From Piezodorus guildinii (taxonomy: Eukaryota > Arthropoda > Insecta > Hemiptera > Pentatomidae): a stretch of 64,000 nt of DNA. Within the stretch, counting starts at the first letter, position 1; every line of letters starts with the position of its first letter. The notes under the pieces are model-generated. The model worked only from the letters and a program-made list of their open reading frames with translations, did no database searches and was not told where the DNA came from. This document shows positions 51,227 through 60,795 of the stretch, one piece after another. The stretch spans positions 170,087,341-170,151,340 of the forward strand of contig CM041293.1 in assembly GCA_023052935.1 (NCBI GenBank). Direction: 5' to 3'. Made by a program: the position numbers and the translations under genes.

Positions 51227-51264
51227 AGTCAACGTTTCTGGGCTTTGTCTCCATTATCAAGACT
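51227..51264 (-). ncRNA. degenerate hammerhead-like motif, left
   Basis: The minus strand has AGTC, TTGATAA, a GGAG...CCC region, GAAA, ACGT, GTT, GACT. Helix I AGTC/GACT is perfect, but two core positions (C3 and G8 of CTGATGA) are changed, so no activity is expected. Confidence 0.4.
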
Positions 51265-51364
51265 TTTTATTGATATACATATAATTTTTTGTACCTAACT
51301 GATATCTGCAAATGTATTTTATAAAAAAATACATCAAGTATATGTGATAGTTATATAGAAAACT

Positions 51365-51720
51365 GTCATGAAATACCTGTAAAGACACTACCCAGTGGCA
51401 GCACTCAATATTCTAAACTAGAAGGTCTCTTGGCCATCTTCTTTTCAGACGCTTCGGAGGATTATCAAGGATCGATGAGGAAGCAAGGACTAAAACTAAT
51501 GGATTGTAGTGGGAATGGAGTTTGTCATGAAAGAAACGGTACCTAGTTTGGGATAAGTCAGCAACATATGGAATATTAAGGTCTTTGTGGATGATTTATT
51601 TGTGAAAAATTAAGGAGCATTGAGGATTTTACGAAGGATTTTGGATTGTAAGGATTGGATACGAGAGGAATTGGAGAGTTTAGTAAAGCCCCATAGCTCT
51701 ACTCCGTAAGTCCATATTAT
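51365..51720 (-). pseudogene. Jockey-type 3' fragment
   Basis: The minus strand starts at GGACTTACGGAGTAGAGC, continues through SSRIQSLQSKILRKILNAP, and ends with RRLKRRWPRDLLV-like text and the family 3' UTR (AGTGCTGCCACTGGG). It stops abruptly at the inverted SINE piece, so it was probably cut by rearrangement. Confidence 0.75.
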
Positions 51721-51944
51721 CTAGCCACCCACTAAAAGTGATCCCCGTTATCAAGACTTTTTTTATTGATATATATTATTTATTGTAGCTAACAATCTAT
51801 TGCTCACTATTATATTTTGTTTTTACAAAATGAATTTTGTATACAATATATACAAATACATACATTTTGTATTCAATAGCAAAAACAAAACATAACAGTG
51901 AGCCAATAGATTGTTAGCTACAATAAATAATATTATCATAAAAA

Positions 51945-52256
51945 AGTCTTGATAACGGGGATCACTTGTAGCTGGGTGGCTAGCGTAACAGCCTCCCATG
52001 CTAAAGGTCACGGGTTCAAACCCGCAGGTGTCTAGGATTTTTTAATGGAGTAAAAAATCCTTAGTTACGCCGTCTTCGGAGGACGTTAAAAGGGGGTCCC
52101 GAGCCTGTGCGATGTCAGGTACTCGTTAAAGATCCCGTATCCTAATAAAACCTGGATAGGCAAAATTAGGACTCCCACTGTAGCATCGTCGATTAGCCAT
52201 AGTAGCATAAAGTGACGTTAAATAAATAAACAAACAAAAAGTCTTGATAACGGGGA
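51945..52256 (+). mobile_element. tRNA-derived SINE with 17-bp duplication
   Basis: AGTCTTGATAACGGGGA lies at 51945-51961 and 52240-52256. The head has an A-box-like TAGCTGGGTGG (51969-51979) and a perfect B box GGTTCAAACCC (52013-52023). The body ends with a TAAATAAATAAACAAACAAA tail. Pol III transcription and LINE-driven copying are the usual mode. Confidence 0.88.
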
Positions 52257-52277
52257 CAAAGTCACGAAAAGTTGACT
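52240..52277 (+). ncRNA. degenerate hammerhead-like motif, right
   Basis: AGTC, TTGATAA, a GGGGAC-containing helix II region, GAAA, a changed helix III (AGTT) and GACT. It shares the core changes of the left motif. Its first half is duplicated by the SINE target-site duplication. Confidence 0.4.
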
Positions 52278-52614
52278 GAAATTGACAATTAGATAATAAT
52301 AAGATGATGGAAGAAAATTGTGTTTGTTTTAATATGGAAGATAAGAAGATTTTCCTCAAGTCACACTATTATAAAAAACGCTGTAAATTATTACACAATG
52401 GTTTATTATTTCCAAATAACAATATAAGAGTATAACTGTTTATATAGGCTGTTGATAGGCATTTAAGTAATATGAAAACCACTAATTCAAAGCATTATAT
52501 CCTTAACACTACCACTGATTTCAAAACGCAATATCTAAGCTAGTTGTTTACCAAAATCAATGATTCTTTTTTTCATTTGGTCCAAAATTTAATTCTCCAT
52601 CAAATGGCACTAAA

Positions 52615-53100
52615 AGCCATTCTATTTTTATTCATTATTCGGATTCTACGCATCTTGAAACGTAAGCTCCAAAATTTTATTGAGATAAGGTTGATTTAAA
52701 AAAAAAAAAAAAAAAAAAAACCTGTGCCACCATAACCCATGAAGAGTCTTGGGCTCAGTACATATAGAGATTCGTACTCAAGGCCAGCGGCAATGAGGTG
52801 ATTCGGTCGAGATCACGCTCAGCCGCCCGGTTTTTTCCCATTTTTGGGTACCCACTTTATAGAGGCTGGGTCTGCCTAAGGAGGATCTCCATGCCCCAGG
52901 GTCGCCCTACGGATGAAATAACAGAATAATATAATATTCCGTCACAACCGGGAATCGAACCCAGAACTCGAAGCTCAGTAGACTAGCGCTCTATCCACTG
53001 GACCACTCCGCTCCCTGACTATTGAAAATAATAAACCAAAAATAGAAGTTAAAATACCACCTTTGATTAGTGTCAACGCTGTTTTCCCATGAAAATCGTT
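52615..53100 (+). repeat. repeat B fragment split by a SINE
   Basis: The TTATTCGGATTCTACGCATC and AAGGTTGATT blocks are on the left; ATTGAAAATAATAAACCAAA is on the right of the SINE. Together they make the normal repeat B order. Confidence 0.65.
52692..53018 (-). mobile_element. second tRNA-derived SINE
   Basis: On the minus strand a tRNA-like head begins at about 53015: A box in GTGGTCCAGTGGATAGAGCG and B box GGTTCGATTCC (complement at 52951-52961). The body of about 220 bp ends at a T-rich 3' tail (plus-strand A run, about 52697-52720). The family differs from the SINE at 51.96 kb. The borders with repeat B do not show a clean duplication. Confidence 0.8.
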
Positions 53101-53453
53101 CCTCTTCATGTAATCTCACAATGGTAATTGTTTATGATAGCAAAATGCTTAAAACTCGACATAATTAAAAACTTCATTGTGGTGGTAGTTAAAATATTAA
53201 CCTACAACTAGGAAACATTTTTTTTTTTTTTTTTTTAATTTCTTTATTTCATTAAGCGTAAAGCATAAATAAGTACAGAAAAACAAAATTTGATTGATCG
53301 AATTGATTACCATAAAAAATTAAAGCATATAAGATGAAATTTCTATGACTACGACTGTACATCATCATTGAATGCACAGTATTTAATAACTTTATATATT
53401 TTATATAACACCTCATTATGTTTTTATTTATTTATTTTATTTTTTTTTTTTAG

Positions 53454-53683
53454 TTGTTGATAAATACTTCCTCTACCATGATTCATTCTTCGAAAGGGGA
53501 AGGAAAATCGGCGAAGCTATGGAGTCTCTTCATATTTCCAGGCGAGCTTTCATCATCAAACAGATTCGGGAGGCGCAGAGCAGACATGTCCGTAATGTCG
53601 GAAGTCAGAGCAACCTTAGCCTCCAGTTGATGAAGATTGAACATTACAGGATTGTAATTAACAAGCATTTTCACTCAATTTAA
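53454..53683 (+). CDS. possible terminal exon, paralogue of 31739-31954
   Basis: A strong acceptor, a long T run ending TTTAG at 53453, precedes 75 open codons and a TAA at 53681. The protein has FFERGRKIGEAMESLHISRR, then KQIREAQSRH, then LSLQLMKIEHYRIVI. The C-terminal LSLQL[ML][KR]IEH block and the ESL-R-I-I spacing match the minus-strand ORF at 31739-31954. The region is GC-richer than its surroundings. Function is unknown; a BESS-like interaction helix is a weak possibility. It may be the last exon of a host gene, possibly with 48591-48624, or a domesticated or dead transposon gene. The antisense ORF over the same bases is a shadow. Confidence 0.45.
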
Positions 53684-53794
53684 AATTTAAAAGTCTGAAT
53701 CACAAAATTTTATTTTTTTTTCGATACAACTATCAGGTCATTATACAATTTAAGAATTTCCGTCTAGAACAGGTTGAAAATTCTGATGATGGAG

Positions 53795-53880
53795 AAGTTG
53801 GTTAAGTTGTGTAGTCATCAAGAAATCACAAGACTAACTTGTTTTAGTTGCGTGCCGACGTTTCGATGTGCGCACAACAC
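53795..53880 (-). other. half of a hammerhead-like motif
   Basis: The minus strand has ATCGAAACGTCGGCACGC, the GAAA-ACGT-GGC half as at 55.04 kb, but the CTGANGA half is replaced by unrelated sequence. A truncated relic of the same kind of element. Confidence 0.45.
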
Positions 53881-53945
53881 ACGACTTTTACTTACCTCCG
53901 CTGTTAAAATAAATTTAAGAATTTTCATATACATTTAGAGATGAA
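53881..53945 (-). repeat. repeat A 3' fragment
   Basis: ACGACTTTTACTTACCTCCG in reverse is the terminal part of repeat A, next to the truncated hammerhead relic. Confidence 0.6.
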
Positions 53946-53994
53946 AAAACAATTGTTTTTGGTATTTATTCATTTATTTATTTGGAGAAATCGA

Positions 53995-54905
53995 TTTTTT
54001 TTTTTTTATTAATTATTCGGATTCTACGCATCTTGAAACGTTAGCTCTCAAATTTTGAGCAGGGCTAATTTTTTTTTTGGGGCGATTACAAAGGTTGATT
54101 ATTGAAAATAATAAACAAAAAAAATCTATACAGGACTGCGTTACTATTTCCTTTTCTTTTTTTTTCGATTTTCATTCAAATAATTCAAATAAAATTTCCT
54201 GATTCCAGAAAACCTTACATTTTATCTTAATCATTAATAATAACCGAGTTATCAGGGAATCACATCTCCAATAACTTGTGGCTTGACCATATAAGATGAT
54301 TTTTTTAATTGTTCACCGCGTTGTCTTGATCACGAAAATCTTTTCGATCTCCAACAATAACAGATTTTTTGTACCAGTACTATAATCTGTTACTTGATTA
54401 TACGTATGAATTTTTTTTTTTTTTTTTGTATATCACACTTTTCTGATTCTAAAACTCTATTCATACTTTTCTATCGTCAAGATTAACTGAGTTATGAGAG
54501 TATTTGTGTGTAAAATTTCATTTTTTTTTCTTTTATATGTTCACTTTTATATTATTCCCGGTTTTTTGGTTAAAATAACTGAGTTTTTGAATAGAATCAT
54601 TTTAATCAGCCACCATTTTAAAACTAATCAGCTGATATTAAGGTCTAGGTGTTAGGATCATCGTTGAATAGATTAGTATTTTTGTGGCGAATTTCAAAAA
54701 ATTAGTCCAGTAGTTTCGGAGAAATGCCGCGGACGGCGGACGGCGTCCAGCTGACAAACGGATCTTTTTTTTTTATTTGTTATTCGGATTCTACGCATCT
54801 TGAAACGTTAGTTCTCAAATTTCATGCAGGTGTATTTTTTTATTTTTTTTTTTTTTGTCGATTACAAAGGATGATTATTAAAAAAATAAACCAAAAATTA
54901 AATTT
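53995..54905 (+). repeat. two repeat B copies
   Basis: A partial copy at 53995-54120 and a fuller one to 54905 repeat the ACGCATCTTGAAACG and GCCGCGGACGGCGGACGG blocks. GGACGGC is doubled in the second. No gene is encoded. Confidence 0.65.
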
Positions 54906-55118
54906 GAGAGAAGTTGGTTGAGGGTGCAGTCAATTTAACACACAATTAAGTCTAAACTTAATTTAGGCAAACAATGACAACGTTATTGACTGACGCCTTT
55001 CAGCTCACACAACCTCCCTGAAGAAGGCCTATAATTTAGGTCGAAACGTCGGCACCAATAAATTAAGTTTACGCTTAATTGTGTGTTAAATTGAATGCAC
55101 TCTCAACCAACTTCTCTC
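54906..55118. mobile_element. 213-bp foldback element with one hammerhead-like motif
   Basis: Arms of 60 bp (54906-54965 and 55059-55118) start with GAGAGAAGTTGGTTGAGGGTG and its complement. The 93-bp centre ends with a hammerhead-like motif reading towards the right end. No target-site duplication is clear. It has the same design as the other foldback loci, but the sequence family is different. Confidence 0.75.
55015..55054 (+). ncRNA. hammerhead-like motif with strong helix II
   Basis: CTGAAGA (55018-55024) fits the core CTGANGA. Helix II GGCCTA/TAGGTC pairs over six positions with a short loop, followed by GAAA, ACGT, cleavage triplet GTC and GG. Helix I is short (CC/GG). GTC is the most common natural cleavage triplet. 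Confidence 0.6.
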
Positions 55119-55144
55119 ATATATATACACAGTCAACCATTGTC

Positions 55145-55930
55145 ACTTCATCAAAAATTAAATTACTTAAATTTCAACAGTAACATGTGTTTTAGTAGAT
55201 AATCTATAATATTTTTAGTTAGAACAATCAGTTTGTTTTATCGGTTTTTTATCACTCTATGTAAAATTTGTGTATAATATAATATTTTTATTAAAATCTT
55301 TAGGTTTTCAGATGTATACAATACTGTTTCTAAGTTCATAAACACAAAAATTGCAATTAAAAAATCTTTTCCCCTTTAGTTGGTTATCATATTCGTTCAA
55401 TTTGTATTTTTTTTTTTCTCTTAATATCTTTATTTACACCTGTCAGAAGATGCCTGACAATCAGCAAATGTGTTGGACAAATGTAAGATCAGAAATGGTA
55501 TGCATGGGGAAGTAAAGTGCCCAGCTGTACCCCTTCAAAGGCTCTGACGAGTCCACTACAGCTAGCAGTTTTTTAAGCAATGCTAATCAGATTATATGGT
55601 TAATTTTATGAAACCTACAAAATTAAAGTTACTTTAGAAGAAGAAATTTAAAATATCGGTATTAACGCCTTATCAAGCAATTTCCATCAGAACGAAACCT
55701 ATATGGTATTAATGCCAATTTAATTTTACATTGATGTTGTGAGTTTAATCAAAATCTTTGAAGTCTTTTTTGAAAAAACCCTAAAAAGGTGTAAATGCCT
55801 GAGGTAAAGTGGCTCTTCTAGTCACCTCATTTTGATTAAAAAGATGCTGTAACATCTCGGACCTATTGTTTATTAAATTTGAGATCTTAGTTTCATATGA
55901 CTTTTTATTTTAACGCTAGACTTGTAGAGA
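55145..55930 (-). repeat. repeat A copy split by a short retroposon
   Basis: Repeat A in reverse lies at 55145-55406 and resumes at 55598-55930. The insert is listed separately. Confidence 0.75.
55407..55597 (-). mobile_element. second copy of the 43.07-kb retroposon
   Basis: The T run at 55408-55420 is the poly-A tail in reverse. ACACCTGTCAGAAGATG, GACAATCAGCAAATG and TGCATGGGGAAGTAAAGT match the complement of the 43.07-kb element. This copy is longer at the 5' side by about 60 bp. Confidence 0.7.
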
Positions 55931-56309
55931 CAAATTGTAATATCGTAAATTTAATAAAAAGAGAAAAAAAATCGTTAAAGTAAAAAAAAAATACAAAATT
56001 TATACAGTAAGATTATAGCTAAAACTGACAAATAACACTTTTTTAAACGCCCTCTGTGGCACTGTCAGTTTAATATTATATTACTTTAAATTTTGTGTAC
56101 TTATAGGGGCCATTCTCAGCAAAACGTACAAACGGGTGCTTCTTTCTTGAAAATTTCAGAAGTTGAATTTTCGGTCTATCCTTTTTCTTTTTTTTTTTTG
56201 TGTGTGTCCCTATATTATATGAAATCCCATCTGATGTAGCACTCAGCAGAGCTTGATTCGGTGTAGTTATCAAAATAATTAATTAATTAAAGATAATTAT
56301 TATTCCAAA

Positions 56310-57245
56310 CATCAGAAAGTGAGCTAATGACGATATAGTGGTGGGCCAATGATGAGTCGGTGATCCAATGATTTTTGGAATGATCTCCCGAAGGTTTTTG
56401 AACGTATAAAAGGGTTATGACAGTCCTCGTCTCTTTCATCTGTTAAATATTTTTTTTAAATCGCTACTATATACGATCAGCACCCGATTGAGTACGATAA
56501 AGTGTGGAACAGTATATTTCTTCATACTAGAGTAGTAGGTTTAAAGGGAAAAAAAAAAAAAAAAAAAAAAAAACAACACCCGTTTCATCATTGGCGCACC
56601 TGTGGGATGCGCTAGTGACGGATGCGTCAATGACGAATCGAAGGTTTTTCCGAAAAGTTTTCTCTCCAAAACAAAGTATCGAAATAAAGAATTACATCAA
56701 TCTACTGAGTAAGCTGAACCCTATCACGGAAATATAGAAAACTAATCAATTAAAAATAACTAGCAGAGGTAGAGTGGGTGCGTCAAATGACGGCCAATAA
56801 AAATACTCTCACTCCCTAGCGTACGTCTTTACTCCCTGCCACCGTGAAAGATACAGAAGGCGGTTATAAACCTCTTGGTCGACGTTCCGAAGGTGTAACG
56901 GCTTTCCCGAGCCTTTTTCCATCATTAACCACTTTTAAATATATCAATTATATCTCCATCTCCTAAATTATTAATCTTTTCAAATTATGTAATGTTTAAA
57001 GCTATTGATCAAAACTAATCGTTGTTATTAAATCTGATCCTTTAATCTCCCACCTTAATCTAGAAATAATCTAGAAATTTATTATTATTTATTATTTAGA
57101 TTTATTTATTATTTAGAAATCGGGCGTAATAATCTAGAAATTTATCGCCCTAAAACACCTTACCTACCTACTTTAATCTCCCTTTTTATGGCTTGAAGGG
57201 AAATCACGGCGCCAAAAACCGTTTGGGATGCGCCATTGACGCAAA
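56310..57245. other. cluster of a short GGRTGCGYCAnTGACG-like motif
   Basis: Related 14-17 bp words occur at 56318-56332, 56341-56354, 56586-56600 (inverse), 56604-56620, 56620-56635, 56776-56792 and 57226-57242. Each centres on CAATGACG or CAATGATG. The region has more GC than its surroundings and no long ORF. Repeated TGACG words resemble CREB/ATF-type half sites, but no such role is shown. Confidence 0.45.
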
Positions 57246-57833
57246 ATCCCTTGAACATTTTAGTTTTATTTATTTGAAACGGATTTAACCGTTTTATAAA
57301 CCTGAAATTCTGTATTCTGAAACTATAGAGTGTATGTATGAACGCAATGGACCGGACCAGTTAAATCTTTCCAGCACCTTGACTGGGGTGCCACGTTGAA
57401 GTAGGCAAATTCTGATTTGGACAGGGTGAGCTTTTATATTTTAGATTTTATACCGAATCTTATTCAGAATTTTCATACAGGAATAATTCATTTATTTGAA
57501 CTTATGAATGTGCACCAAGTAAAGTAGAAAAATGTCACCAGAAAAGAAAAAAAAATTGAAAAATAACCAGTTTCAGTACGAGGGAAATCATTTGTACAGC
57601 GTTTGTACGTTTCGTTGAGAGTGGCCCATAGATTACCTTCTGGAATGCTGCAAATGTTTTTTTTTTTTTCTTGTTTTGTCTTTACATGCTATTTTTTCCT
57701 TTTTATAACAGAGTGGTTGTCAACTAGCGTCCCGCGGAGCTATAAGAGCTACTTAGGAACTTTCTTTTACTATCTTCAATTGCACATTGAATTACCTTCG
57801 GTTGCATATAATCACAATTTCTTAACTCGTAAT

Positions 57834-58759
57834 TTTTATATCGGAATCAGCTGATGCGCTCGATGATAACAGTCATACGTTACTTCGTCTCTCAGATTTT
57901 TGCTTTTTTCAGTAGGAATTCGCTTGAGTTCAGTCTGGAAAACATCACTAGACCTCAGGAATACTACAGCAGTGAATATTGGAGAAATTTCGGTAAGCAA
58001 AGTTATAATTTACTTTGTAAAATCACGAAAAAGTGAAAGGAGGGTCACTGATCAGCTGATTGCCGCTAGCTCGGCAAGCTCGGGCTTGCTTTTCTTTTCC
58101 TTATCTTTCTTTTATTTATTTATTTTTTCCTTATTATTCTTTGTCTCCAACTATACCTTACACCACGACCTTAATGTTCCATTTATTTCAGACCTGATTC
58201 CATCTAAATTTTCCAAATTCCACCAGAACCTCATTCATCATCCTAATCCTCTAGCACAATCCCTATCCAGCTCCACTCATCCATACAACCCTCCTAGAAG
58301 GTTGAAACGGCAGTGGCCCCGAGACATATTGTAAACATCTATTCTGGAGTTCTGACACTGGTCAGATTCTCCTCTCATGTGCGGTGTGATTGTGGCTATG
58401 GCGCCCTCACTTAGCTTCCGCTGGCTCTCACCAGTGATGCGGCTGAGAGGGAGGCGCTGGGATCCTTTTGACTCTGCTTGTCCTTCCACAAGTGGGGGGA
58501 CAAGCCCCGTCTGGGGTTCCCGAGCTGATTGTAAATATTGTACATAGGTATGAATGTGACATGTTTTGTTTATTTATTTGTTAACTTCATTTATTTGTAT
58601 TTATTTTGTCTACTTAATTTTGTTATTGTATACGTTTATTTATTTTGATTTTATTTTATGTAATTTGACTTTCCTTTTATTTATATTGTAAATATTGTAT
58701 GAATGAGATCCTGTAGCACTATTATTATTGTCTATTATGACAAATTGTAATATATACGA

Positions 58760-58795
<36 letters not shown>

Positions 58796-58799
58796 TATC
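57834..58799 (+). mobile_element. 948-bp internally deleted Jockey derivative
   Basis: TTTTATATC lies at 57834-57842 and 58791-58799 as a 9-bp duplication. The insert begins GGAATCAGCTGATGCGC and aligns with the 5' UTR of the element at 38109 (shared TTGCTTTTTCAGT, GAAAACATCAC, AATATTGGAG and CGGTAAG). It then joins the last about 60 codons of ORF2 (LHHDLNVPFISDL onward to NPPRRLKRQW), the 3' UTR and A29. ORF1, the endonuclease and the RT are absent. The join lies at about 58130-58150. Confidence 0.88.
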
Positions 58800-59334
58800 A
58801 ATAATAAACTAAAAACAAAATCCTGTCGATTATCCGCTTTGCCCGTGTGGCTCGATAGATTTTTAAAGATCGTCACAGTTATCGCAGAAGTAAGTTTCTC
58901 GTTCGTACGACATACTGGATTCGTGTGCTCACTGTTTACATTGAGAACATTCGGTCCAATCTTCATCAGGTAGGTTTATGTATTTCTCAGTGCATACTAA
59001 GCATGAATAATCTCCCATTATATTTTCATTTCTTTTCAGTGTCTGAGTTACCTTCCTCTTTTCTTTATTCTTTGTTTGATTTTGGTTTTTTAGCTCCAGC
59101 TAACTTGGATTATCTTAGTTTTCTAAACAAAAAACTCAAATAACAGCTAAAGTAAGGGCAAAGCATACACAATTTTAAAGTGCTATATCCACTTTAGACA
59201 ATTTTACAGGAAACACAAAATATGTAATTTATTTATTATTGGACCAATTTACATGATTATTTTTTTATTAAAATCATCTTTTTTTTTGGATTATAGATTT
59301 ATTGCTATTTACAACTGTTTAATGATATACATCT
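58800..59334. other. unique sequence with splice-like signals
   Basis: A 68-bp intron-like segment (CATCAG|GTAGGTTT at 58972 to TTTCTTTTCAG at 59039) lies between short open stretches. No protein is recognised. Confidence 0.25.
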
Positions 59335-59695
59335 AGTAAATGAGATACAAGATACAAATGTCATGGATTCACATGTGGGGATACTACCTATAGGCAGCTC
59401 TCCAAAGACTATGTTAAACTAGAAGGTCTCGAGGCCATCTTCTTTTCAGACGCCTCGGAAGATTAACAGGGATTGTAGAGGAAGCAAGGATTGAAACAAG
59501 TGGATTAGAGTGGGAATGGAGTTTGTCATGAAAGGAGTGGTACCTGGTTCGCGCCAAGTCAGCAACATAGGGAACGTTAAGGTCTTTATGGATGAGTTTA
59601 TTTGTGACAAAATAAGGAGCGTTGAGGATTTTTCGAAGGATTTTTGATTGCAAGGATTGGAGACGGGAAGAATTGGATGGTTTAGTAGAGTTATT
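59335..59695 (-). pseudogene. Jockey-type 3' fragment
   Basis: The minus strand opens at CTCTACTAAACCATCC and encodes SSRLQSLQSKILRKI, NAPYFVTNKLIHKDLNVPYV and RRLKRRWPRDLLV, then the family 3' UTR. The frame is intact over its length; the rest of ORF2 is absent. Confidence 0.8.
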
Positions 59696-59936
59696 AAAAT
59701 CTAAAGTTGATTTTTAAGCTTGTTACCAACTAATTTTTCCAAATTATTGCACTTTTCCAATGGCTTTTAAATAATATAATATATTATATTATCTGGCTCC
59801 GTGTAATAATAAAAACTTCAAAACATACCCCGTTAAACAATTTTTTTTCCCTAAAATTGTATCTTAAAATTAAAATAATACAATACAAAAACGCGCTGTT
59901 TAGTTCTGTTTAAACTGTCATTGCGCCGGGAGAGAG

Positions 59937-60110
59937 TTCACGCATCGACTTGACCACGACTTGCATCACCATCTGTTGTAGAATCTTGGAAAAAGAGCCT
60001 ATACGCTTTGCCTGGACTATCCGAATTGCCCGAGTCTACCCTACCTGTCTTAGCACGGGATCTGAGGACCAAGATTTTACGTTCCTACTGAAGGACGGCA
60101 TAACGTAAGG
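59937..60110 (+). other. GC-richer open stretch with donor-like end
   Basis: About 60 codons are open without an ATG (IRFAWTIRIARVYPTCLSTG is the middle part) and end at ATAAC|GTAAGG, a donor-like site. It may be an internal exon or chance; no homologue is recognised. Confidence 0.2.
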
Positions 60111-60185
60111 ATTTCTCACTCCCTATAAAATACTCTGGAGCGATCTGCCTGGTTCTACATTAAATTTTAGCCTTCCATTGATGTG

Positions 60186-60795
60186 TGTGTGTGTGGTAAC
60201 TCCCGGGCGGAAACGGTAAGTCCTATGAAATTGAAATTTCATAATTAAGACAACTCAACTATATTCCCGAGACGTTACAAAATCGTTTTAATCAAAATCA
60301 GCTTACCAGAAGAGCCACTTTATACCATGAAGTTTGCACATTTTTACGAATTTCTTAAAAACGGCTCCAACGATTTTTAATAAACTATATATATCTATGT
60401 AAAATTTAATGGGCATGAGTATCATGAGAGTTTCATTTTGATTAAAATAGTCTGATAGGACATAAACGCCGATATTTAAAATTTTCTTCTTCTAAACCAC
60501 CTTAAATTTTGTAGATACTAAAAAAATTACAAAATAATCTTGTCATCAACAATAAAAAACGGCTAAATATACAAATTGAACGAATTTGATAACCGACTAA
60601 AGGAGAAAAGAGCAATGCTATTTTTAAAGCAATTTTTGTGTTTTTGAAAATTAGAACAGTAATATAGATGTATAACGTACCGTTGGGAAGCAAAAGATTT
60701 TAGAAAAATATTATCTTATACCCAATCTTGTAATAGTTAACAGAGAGTGACGAAAAGCCGATAAAACTAACTGATTGTTTGAGATAATAATATGC
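60186..60795 (+). repeat. repeat A copy, 5'-truncated
   Basis: It starts at the GTGTGTGGTAACTCCCGGGC block and runs to the AGATAATAATAT block; both ends are missing. Confidence 0.75.

Larger units (their letters stand above)
51150..52345. mobile_element. composite foldback locus with hammerhead-like ends
   Basis: Outer arms match in inverse orientation: about 51157-51310 on the left and 52236-52340 plus 51870-51960 on the right, the right arm being split by a SINE. They share CCATATTGAAACAAACACA and CAATTTCAGTCAACGTTT type blocks. An inner palindrome (51722-51830 against 51868-51985) repeats part of the arm together with the first about 25 bp of the SINE. A Jockey fragment occupies 51365-51720. 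The order implied is foldback element, then SINE insertion, then an inverted duplication. Confidence 0.65.

Noticed and set aside
52930..53015. Functional tRNA gene
   Set aside because: A and B boxes are present, but the cloverleaf is imperfect and the sequence continues into a SINE body.
56076..56273. 65-aa minus ORF with a poly-Lys stretch
   Set aside because: Low-complexity T run read in reverse; no conserved features and no copy elsewhere.
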